Positions 1 to 5,051 of a DNA stretch of 5,051 nucleotides are shown piece by piece; position 1 is the first letter of the stretch, and each line of letters starts with the position of its first letter. Origin of the DNA: Candidatus Margulisiibacteriota bacterium (GTDB lineage: Bacteria > Margulisbacteria > WOR-1 > O2-12-FULL-45-9); contig JAHIUL010000039.1 in the NCBI GenBank assembly GCA_018817195.1, positions 1-5,051 on the forward strand, written 5' to 3'. The notes below the pieces were generated by a model. That model ran no database searches. It was not told where the DNA came from and was given only the letters and a program-made list of their open reading frames with translations. Position numbers and translations under genes: made by a program.

Positions 1-1072
1 GCTAACTCTAAATAAAATTCCAGACCTCGGCAATCGCGGTATCAAAAAACTCTGGGACCACTTCGGCTCAATTGACGCGATTTGGGAAGCAGAGAGAGAG
101 CAGATATCGGAGATTGGCATATCAGAGAAAATCGCTAGCTTGATACTCGATGCTAGGGATATAGCTTTTGAAGAAGTTAGTTTTTCTGATGATATTAAAA
201 TTTCGACCCTAGATGATAAGAATTACCCAAAAAGCTTAAAAAATATTTTTGACCCACCATCAATTCTTTATCAATCAAGTTGTTTATTGCCAAAAGATGA
301 AAAGGCTATTGCCATTGTTGGCACGCGACGGGCATCGCATTATGGCAAGAAAGTTGCCAGGGATTTAGCACGAGAATTATCTAGTTTAGGGTTAACTATT
401 GTTTCTGGTATGGCACTGGGAATTGATACAGCCGCTCATGAGGGAGCGTTGGAAGCAGGAGGCAGGACAATTGCAGTTCTAGGCTGCGGCATTGATGTTT
501 GTTATCCACCTAGGAATAAGGGCTTAATGGAGAGGATTAAACAATCTGGAGCAATTGTTTCTGAATTTCCACCTGGGACTGAACCTGAAGGATGGACCTT
601 TCCGCAAAGAAACAGGATTATTTCGGGATTATCACTCGGCACAATTGTTATTGAAGGCGGCTATAAAAGCGGGGCAATGATAACTGCTAAATTAGCCCTT
701 GATCAGGGCAGGGAAGTTTTTGCTATTCCTGGAAATATTGAGTCTGAATTATCACGCGGGCCGCATTGGCTGATTAAGCAGGGAGCTAAGTTGGTTGAGG
801 GAGTTGAGGATATTCTTGAAGAATTGAATATGATTGTTCCGGAAAGAATGTCAAATGACAAATTAAAAATGTCAAATGAAGGTATAAATGTTGCGGAGTT
901 ATCTGAGGAAGAGCAGAAGATAATCTCAATTTTATCAATTGAACCAAGACATATTGATAGTATTTCAATAGAAACGGAATTTTCTACGCCTCAAGTATTA
1001 AGTCTGCTCATGATGTTAGAAGTTAAAAAGGTTGTGCGGCAACTGCCTGGTAAGATGTTTATTCTGAATTAG
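1..1072 (+). CDS. dprA: DNA-processing protein DprA (Smf), 5' end outside the window
   Basis: DprA is a cytoplasmic protein that binds incoming single-stranded DNA during natural transformation and loads RecA on it. The reading frame is open from base 2, giving 356 visible residues; the family is usually about 360-375, so only a few N-terminal codons are missing. Visible residues 1-46 resemble the N-terminal helix-hairpin-helix/SAM-like domain (IPDLGNRGIKKLWDHFGS). The Rossmann-like core follows, with IVGTRRAS (about 105-112), SGMALGIDTAAH (135-146), FPQRNRIISGLS (200-211), the SGAMITA segment (223-229) and GREVFAIPG (236-244). A C-terminal winged-helix (DprA_WH-type) domain covers about 300-356. 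A TTG at 140 could be read as a start, but it lies inside the N-terminal domain and is rejected. The linker before the winged helix (283-293) is encoded by a short repeat, listed separately. DprA also occurs in bacteria not known to be transformable, so competence is not proven. Confidence 0.96.
   Translation, partial: LTLNKIPDLGNRGIKKLWDHFGSIDAIWEAEREQISEIGISEKIASLILDARDIAFEEVSFSDDIKISTLDDKNYPKSLKNIFDPPSILYQSSCLLPKDEKAIAIVGTRRASHYGKKVARDLARELSSLGLTIVSGMALGIDTAAHEGALEAGGRTIAVLGCGIDVCYPPRNKGLMERIKQSGAIVSEFPPGTEPEGWTFPQRNRIISGLSLGTIVIEGGYKSGAMITAKLALDQGREVFAIPGNIESELSRGPHWLIKQGAKLVEGVEDILEELNMIVPERMSNDKLKMSNEGINVAELSEEEQKIISILSIEPRHIDSISIETEFSTPQVLSLLMMLEVKKVVRQLPGKMFILN
847..879 (+). repeat. 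12-bp direct repeat with internal palindrome, inside the dprA linker
   Basis: AATGTCAAATGA occurs exactly at 847-858 and again at 868-879. The 21-bp offset keeps the reading frame, so the protein carries MSNDKLK followed by MSNE. The first copy runs into TGTCA-AA-TGACA (849-860), an inverted repeat of 5-bp arms with a 2-bp spacer. The stretch falls exactly between the Rossmann core and the winged-helix domain, where an insertion would be tolerated. It looks like a short AT-rich repeat element absorbed into coding sequence, although a chance low-complexity linker is possible. Confidence 0.6.
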
Positions 1073-1073
1073 T

Positions 1074-1108
1074 TTCTCTCATCTCCCATCTCACATATCG
1101 CATATCCC
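1074..1108. repeat. Degenerate 7-bp tandem repeat in the dprA downstream spacer
   Basis: Five consecutive 7-bp units fit the consensus WTMTCNC: TTCTCTC (1074-1080), ATCTCCC (1081-1087), ATCTCAC (1088-1094), ATATCGC (1095-1101) and ATATCCC (1102-1108). The array starts right after the dprA stop codon and ends before the promoter of the next gene. It contains no hairpin and no long open frame. Its role is unknown; it may be a simple-sequence or small dispersed repeat typical of the genome. Confidence 0.65.
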
Positions 1109-1132
1109 ACCTAGCTATTTTTGTTGTCTTTG

Positions 1133-1141
1133 TGCTAAAAT
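1133..1141 (+). promoter_or_regulatory. Extended -10 promoter for the MgtE_N/CBS-Nramp pair
   Basis: TGC followed directly by TAAAAT (1136-1141) matches the extended -10 form TGnTATAAT with one mismatch. No good -35 hexamer sits 16-18 bp upstream; the place is taken by AGCTAT in a T-rich stretch. Transcription would start near 1148, about 3 nt before the ATG at 1151, so the mRNA would be nearly leaderless. This fits the lack of any Shine-Dalgarno sequence before that ATG. The same TnTGCTAnnAT pattern recurs before accC. Confidence 0.55.
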
Positions 1142-1150
1142 AATGTTGCT

Positions 1151-2425
1151 ATGGTACTTTTTTCAGAAATGTTTATATCTGACCTTAAAAAGGTACCGGT
1201 TGTTGATCGTCTTCAGGAGCCGGTAGGTGAGGTGCGCGATTTTATCCTCACAGTTGGCGATGTTTTTCCTAAAATAACCGGCCTTTTAGTTAAGGTTTAT
1301 GGCTGTAAAAATGGCTGCCAGGTTATTTTAATGGCGGAAATTGACTTAATCGGCAAGCAGTTTGTAGCTACGCGTACTGTTAAGGATCGGATTGTCTACA
1401 CTAAATTGCGGCATGATGAGCTGCTTCTCCGTCGAGATTTACTGGATAAGCAGATTGTTGATACAGAGGGTGCCAGGGTTATCCGTGTTAACGATCTTAA
1501 GCTGGCAAAAGTTGACCAGGATGTTCGCTTAATTGCTGCTGACGTTGGTTTTCGCGGGTTGCTGAGAAGACTGCGAGTGCTGCCGTTGTTTACTTTTATT
1601 TTCAATATTTTTGGTAAAAAAGTGCCGGATATTTTGATTGGTTGGGACCATGTTGAACAATTAAAAACAGGCAGAACGCGCGGCATGATAACTGTGCCAA
1701 AGAAGCATTTGTCAGAAATGCATCCCGCTGATATTGCTAATGTTATCAGTCAAGTGCACTCCGAAGAAAAAACTGCTATTTTTACTTCTTTGTCTGAAAA
1801 AACTGCCGCAGAATCATTGCATGAGTTAGAACCTAAGATTCAAGCGTTGTTATTGATGACTGTTGATACAAAAAAAGCAATGGGTGTTATATCAAAAATG
1901 CCTTTAGATGAAGTGGCTGATGTTTTGGGTGATTTGCCGCAAGAAAGAGCAGAGGAATTTATTCGTTTAATGAAACCAAAGAGAGCGGCAGAAGTTAGGA
2001 AATTAATGTCTCACCCAGAGGAAACAGCCGGTGGTTTAATGACGACAGAGTATATTGCAGTTCTGCCAAATATGACTATCCAACAAACTATTGATCATAT
2101 CCGTCAAATGGCTCCCAATGCAGAAACTATTTATTATATCTATATTAAGGAAGAATCAGATAAATTAGTTGGTGTTTTAACAGTTAGAGAGTTGATTGTT
2201 TCAGCTCCAGAAACTATTATCTCTCAGATAATGGAAAAAGACCTAATTACGGTTGAGCCAGAAATGGACCAGAAAAATGTGGCTGAAGTAATTTCCAAAT
2301 ATAATTTGCTGGCTGTTCCAGTTATTGACAAAGAAAACAAAATTTTAGGTATTGTTACAGTAGATGACGTAATTGATTTTATCTTGCCGCCAGTGTCGCG
2401 TAGGATAAGGCATATGTTGGGGTAA
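1151..2425 (+). CDS. Soluble MgtE-like Mg2+ sensor: PRC-barrel-like, MgtE_N and two CBS domains, no membrane domain
   Basis: This 424-residue protein has two PRC-barrel-like repeats at about 10-90 and 91-166 (the second has LLDKQIVDTEGARV). An MgtE_N-type helical superhelix at about 186-290 opens with LSEMHPADIANVI. The MgtE hallmark HPEETAGGLMTTEYIAVLP (288-306) leads into two CBS domains (about 297-350 and 358-412), the last ending VTVDDVIDFI. In MgtE channels the superhelix and CBS dimer bind Mg2+ and close the pore through a plug helix. Here the chain stops at HMLG, where the plug helix and five-helix pore would follow, and the next gene is an unrelated transporter, so this is not a frameshifted mgtE. 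I infer a cytoplasmic Mg2+-sensing regulator of the Nramp protein 6 nt downstream. An in-frame ATG at 1169 is an alternative start that leaves the PRC-like part intact. The domain assignment is strong; the partner role is inferred. Confidence 0.87.
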   Translation: MVLFSEMFISDLKKVPVVDRLQEPVGEVRDFILTVGDVFPKITGLLVKVYGCKNGCQVILMAEIDLIGKQFVATRTVKDRIVYTKLRHDELLLRRDLLDKQIVDTEGARVIRVNDLKLAKVDQDVRLIAADVGFRGLLRRLRVLPLFTFIFNIFGKKVPDILIGWDHVEQLKTGRTRGMITVPKKHLSEMHPADIANVISQVHSEEKTAIFTSLSEKTAAESLHELEPKIQALLLMTVDTKKAMGVISKMPLDEVADVLGDLPQERAEEFIRLMKPKRAAEVRKLMSHPEETAGGLMTTEYIAVLPNMTIQQTIDHIRQMAPNAETIYYIYIKEESDKLVGVLTVRELIVSAPETIISQIMEKDLITVEPEMDQKNVAEVISKYNLLAVPVIDKENKILGIVTVDDVIDFILPPVSRRIRHMLG

Positions 2426-2431
2426 TGGACC

Positions 2432-3664
2432 ATGCGTATTTCAAGACTTTGGATATTTTTAGCTGTTTTAGGACCGGGCATTATTTCTGCCCTGGCTGGC
2501 AATGATGCAGGCGGTACTGCTACTTACTCAATAGTTGGCGCCCGCTTTGGCTACCATATGCTTTGGATGCTTGTTCTCGTTGGAATTTCTTTGATTGTTA
2601 TCCAGGAAATGTGCGCGCGCATGGGGGTTGTCACAGGCAAGGGCCTATCAGACCTTATCCGCGAAGAATTTGGACTACGCTGGACATTTTTTGCCATGTT
2701 AATCCTCTTGGTTGCCAACATTGCAGTAACTATTTCAGAGTTTGCCGGTATTGCAGCAAGTTTAGAAATCTTTGGGATTACTCGATATTTTTCTGTGCCA
2801 ACAATGGTTTTATTGATCTGGTTTTTAATGACCCGCGGCAGTTACAAGGGAGTTGAACGCATATTTATTGCCATGTGTTTGATTTATTTTGCTTATATCT
2901 TTTCTGGGTTTTTGGCCAAACCAGATTGGGGTTTTGTTTTTCAACAAACCGCTACTCCTCATTTTTCTTTGGATTTAAATTTTATTTTGGTTTCAATTGC
3001 CATGATTGGCACAACTGTAACCCCCTGGATGCAGTTTTATCTGCAGTCGTCTGTGGTTGAAAAAGGCACGCAAATAAAAGAATATGGCTACCAAAAATGG
3101 GACGTAATTATCGGTTCTGTTGTTGCGGTTGTAATTGCCTTTTTCATTATAGTCGCCTGCGCTACTGTACTACATCCTCAGGGAATAATAGTTCACGATG
3201 CCAAGGAAGCAGCTTTGGCCCTTAGACCATTTGCCGGCAATTACGCGTTTATTCTCTTTGGCTTAGGTTTATTTGCTTCGTCAACTTTAGGCGCATCAAT
3301 TCTACCCTTATCCTCCTCTTATGCGATTTGCGAAGCCTTTGGTTGGGAAAATGGTATTAGCAAAAAGTTTTCTGAGGCGCCGATTTTCTTTGCTTTATAT
3401 ACTTTTTTGATTGTAGTTGGTGGTGCAGTTGTTCTGCTGCCAAATCTTAACCTCATTAATGTAATGGTTTTCTCCCAAACAACTAACGGAATTCTATTTC
3501 CCTTTATTTTGATATTTATGTTGCTTTTAGTTAACAACAAGCGCCTGATGGGACATTATGTTAACTCGAAGTTTAATAACCTAGTGGCTGGATCTACGGC
3601 GTTGGTGTTGATATTGTTAACTGTTATGCTGCTATTTGCCACATTTAGTGGTCAAGTTAGCTAA
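2432..3664 (+). CDS. Nramp/SLC11-family divalent metal transporter, NRMT-like variant (possible Mg2+ uptake)
   Basis: This 410-residue inner-membrane protein has about 11 hydrophobic helices in the LeuT-type Nramp fold. [20 protein letters not shown] (13-32) and [10 protein letters not shown] (36-45) align without gaps to classical Nramp helix 1. The ion-site motif DPGN is here D25-A-G-G28, keeping Asp but losing Asn. In helix 6 the usual ATVMPH is TTVTPW (194-199), so the metal-binding Met becomes Thr197 and the proton-path His becomes Trp199. In helix 3 Glu103 is kept but the nearby Asp of the proton path is Thr100. Loss of Met and proton-path residues recalls the NRMT branch, known to carry Mg2+ and Mn2+ without proton coupling. 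The start follows the upstream stop by 6 nt, with only a weak GGGG (2419-2422) as ribosome site, suggesting translational coupling to the MgtE-like sensor. Automatic annotation may call it mntH; substrate is not settled. Confidence 0.9.
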   Translation: MRISRLWIFLAVLGPGIISALAGNDAGGTATYSIVGARFGYHMLWMLVLVGISLIVIQEMCARMGVVTGKGLSDLIREEFGLRWTFFAMLILLVANIAVTISEFAGIAASLEIFGITRYFSVPTMVLLIWFLMTRGSYKGVERIFIAMCLIYFAYIFSGFLAKPDWGFVFQQTATPHFSLDLNFILVSIAMIGTTVTPWMQFYLQSSVVEKGTQIKEYGYQKWDVIIGSVVAVVIAFFIIVACATVLHPQGIIVHDAKEAALALRPFAGNYAFILFGLGLFASSTLGASILPLSSSYAICEAFGWENGISKKFSEAPIFFALYTFLIVVGGAVVLLPNLNLINVMVFSQTTNGILFPFILIFMLLLVNNKRLMGHYVNSKFNNLVAGSTALVLILLTVMLLFATFSGQVS

Positions 3665-3677
3665 TTTATGCTAGTAT
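3649..3677 (+). promoter_or_regulatory. Promoter of accC overlapping the 3' end of the Nramp gene
   Basis: TGGTCA (3649-3654, four of six matches to TTGACA) is separated by 17 bp from TAGTAT (3672-3677), which is preceded directly by TGC, giving an extended -10. The -35 lies inside the last codons of the transporter gene. The predicted transcript starts near 3684 and has a short leader of about 19 nt. It shows that accC need not depend on the upstream metal-transport pair, although no terminator separates them. Confidence 0.55.
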
Positions 3678-3692
3678 ACCCATTCCTCTTAC

Positions 3693-3699
3693 AGGGGAG
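3693..3699 (+). promoter_or_regulatory. Ribosome binding site of accC
   Basis: AGGGGAG is the clearest Shine-Dalgarno sequence in the window. It ends only 3 nt before the ATG at 3703, which is close but workable. It fixes the accC start, which also matches the family N-terminus ([14 protein letters not shown]). The two metal-transport genes have no comparable site. Confidence 0.75.
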
Positions 3700-3702
3700 T
3701 TT

Positions 3703-5051
3703 ATGTTTAAAAAGATTTTGATTGCTAATCGCGGTGAGATTGCGCTGCGGATAATCCGGGCGGCCAAGGAAATGGGCATCAAAACTGTGGCTGTTTACTC
3801 CGAAGCTGACCGTGACTCACTTCATGTAAAAGTGGCTGACGAAGCCTATTGTATTGGCCCAGCAGCCCCCAACAAAAGTTATCTAAACATTCCTTCTATT
3901 ATGAGCGTAGCCGAAGTTGCGGGTGTTGATGCGATCCATCCTGGTTATGGCTTTTTGGCGGAAAACGCTAAGTTTGTAGAGATTTGTGAAGCAAGTAAAA
4001 TTACCTTTATTGGCCCTCATATTGAAGCCATGCAAAAGATGGGTGACAAGGCTACTGCCAGGGAAACAGTATCACGTGCCGGAGTGCCGGTTGTGCCTGG
4101 GTCTGATGGTATCATCTCAGATGAAAATGAAGCTTTAAGAATAGCAGAGAAGATCGGTTTTCCAGTGGCGATTAAAGCTACTGCAGGCGGGGGCGGAAGG
4201 GGACTTCGGGTTTGCTGGGATAAAGAAACTTTTAAAAATTTAATGAGAACAGCCCAATCTGAAGCTGAGGCTTGTTTTGGCAATGGTGCAGTTTATATTG
4301 AAAAGTATATTGAAGATCCTCGGCATATTGAAGTCCAGATTTTGGCTGATAAACACGGCAATATTATCCATTTAGGGGAGCGTGATTGTTCAATCCAGCG
4401 CCGTCATCAAAAATTGGTTGAGGAAAGTTTGTCGCCCGTAGTTGATGACCGCACTCGCAGAAAATTAGGCGACGCAGCTGTTAAAGCGGCCAAATCTGTC
4501 AGGTACCACAGCGCCGGCACAATTGAGTTCCTTTATGATAAGCATGGCAAGTTTTATTTTATGGAAATGAACACACGTGTTCAGGTTGAGCATCCTGTGA
4601 CTGAAATGATTACTAAAATTGATATTATCCGTGAACAAATTGCCATTGCTGCCGGTGAAAAACTTCATATCCGTCAAGGCGATGTTAAATTCTATGGCCA
4701 TGCCATTGAATGCCGCATTAACGCGGAAAATTACGAAAGAAATTTTATGCCGTCGCCGGGAGAAATTAAAGCTTATTTGGCCCCAGGCGGTCTTGGGGTA
4801 AGGGTTGATAGCCATGCCTACCCGGGTTATATTGTTCAACCTCATTATGATTCTTTGGTCTCTAAGATTATTACCTGGGGCAAAGATAGGATGACCGCGA
4901 TCAATCGTATGGAAAGGGCCTTGGATGAGTATGTGATTGACGGCATCCACACCACTATTCCTTTTCACCTAAAGGTTTTGCGTAACGAAGCTTTTCGCCG
5001 CGGAGAAGCCACCACTAAATTCCTGGAAGAACATTTTGGGGCACCTGCTTA
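3703..5051 (+). CDS. accC: Biotin carboxylase subunit of acetyl-CoA carboxylase, stop codon cut by window edge
   Basis: Biotin carboxylase uses ATP and bicarbonate to carboxylate biotin on the carrier protein AccB, the first half-reaction of acetyl-CoA carboxylase in fatty-acid synthesis. The frame gives 449 codons, the same length as E. coli AccC as I recall it, and ends in TA at 5050-5051, probably the first two bases of TAA or TAG. An N-terminal domain ([14 protein letters not shown]) is followed by an ATP-grasp domain. Visible ligands and catalytic residues include Lys116, Lys158, the glycine loop at 162-165, His208, His235/Lys237 (RRHQK), Glu275, Glu288, Asn290, Arg292, Glu296 ([11 protein letters not shown]) and Arg338 in CRINAE. 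All match the working enzyme, so it should be active. The usual partner gene accB is not upstream; it may follow or lie elsewhere. A stand-alone subunit of pyruvate or another acyl-CoA carboxylase is the alternative, but the short length favours AccC. Confidence 0.94.
   Translation, partial: MFKKILIANRGEIALRIIRAAKEMGIKTVAVYSEADRDSLHVKVADEAYCIGPAAPNKSYLNIPSIMSVAEVAGVDAIHPGYGFLAENAKFVEICEASKITFIGPHIEAMQKMGDKATARETVSRAGVPVVPGSDGIISDENEALRIAEKIGFPVAIKATAGGGGRGLRVCWDKETFKNLMRTAQSEAEACFGNGAVYIEKYIEDPRHIEVQILADKHGNIIHLGERDCSIQRRHQKLVEESLSPVVDDRTRRKLGDAAVKAAKSVRYHSAGTIEFLYDKHGKFYFMEMNTRVQVEHPVTEMITKIDIIREQIAIAAGEKLHIRQGDVKFYGHAIECRINAENYERNFMPSPGEIKAYLAPGGLGVRVDSHAYPGYIVQPHYDSLVSKIITWGKDRMTAINRMERALDEYVIDGIHTTIPFHLKVLRNEAFRRGEATTKFLEEHFGAPA

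Noticed and set aside
140..1072. A dprA start at the TTG at 140
   Set aside because: The frame stays open to base 2 and the upstream 46 codons encode a recognisable helix-hairpin-helix-like DprA N-terminal domain, so the true start is outside the window.
1073..1150. A terminator or metal riboswitch in the dprA-sensor spacer
   Set aside because: The only symmetry is the 6-bp TAGCTA (1112-1117) near a short T run, too weak for a terminator, and 78 bp with a heptad repeat leaves no room for an M-box or yybP-ykoY fold.
1396..1686. A 96-residue minus-strand open frame
   Set aside because: It lies inside the PRC-like part of the sensor gene; its protein is serine/arginine-rich low-complexity sequence without a start context.
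1151..2425. A broken or frameshifted mgtE gene
   Set aside because: The sensor ends cleanly at the CBS/plug boundary and no MgtE membrane-domain sequence follows in any frame; the next gene is Nramp-type.
2563..3060. Two plus-strand frames overlapping the Nramp gene
   Set aside because: They are alternative-frame readings of membrane-helix coding sequence with no start signals; the Nramp frame is clearly real.
4573..4580. ACACGTGT palindrome as an operator
   Set aside because: It falls in the codons for the conserved [11 protein letters not shown] active-site motif of accC and is explained by coding constraint.
4465..4968. A 167-residue minus-strand open frame
   Set aside because: It lies wholly inside accC, whose protein matches the family at nearly every catalytic residue; the reverse frame shows no known domain and is a codon-bias shadow.

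Overview
This window reads as a stretch of bacterial chromosome from an uncultured, moderately AT-rich lineage. All genes lie on the plus strand and are densely packed. The proteins read through in the standard code without internal TGA or stop codons. Short AT-rich repeat words between and inside genes, and TGCTAnnAT-type -10 elements very close to start codons, suggest a little-studied candidate phylum. I cannot name the phylum from this sequence.

Layout: (1) positions 1-1072 hold the 3' part, nearly all, of dprA, the RecA-loading / DNA-processing protein; its first few codons lie before the window. (2) Positions 1073-1150 are a short spacer with a run of degenerate 7-bp repeats and an extended -10 promoter almost touching the next start codon. 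(3) Positions 1151-2425 encode a soluble protein that looks like the cytoplasmic half of the MgtE magnesium channel (MgtE_N superhelix plus two CBS domains) with a PRC-barrel-like N-terminus in front and no membrane domain. (4) Only 6 nt later, positions 2432-3664 encode an 11-helix Nramp/SLC11-fold transporter whose metal-site and proton-path residues differ from classical Mn/Fe transporters. (5) A promoter overlapping the end of that gene drives accC (3703 to the window edge), biotin carboxylase, which is complete except for what is probably the last base of its stop codon.

The main item of interest is the pair at 1151-3664. It combines a stand-alone Mg2+-sensing module of MgtE type with an Nramp-like transporter that resembles the Mg2+-transporting NRMT branch. 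I infer a split, two-protein regulated Mg2+ (or Mg2+/Mn2+) uptake system in which the gating domain of one transporter family controls the pore of an unrelated family. dprA and accC are ordinary housekeeping genes. I saw no RNA genes, CRISPR, insertion sequences, metal riboswitch or convincing terminators.
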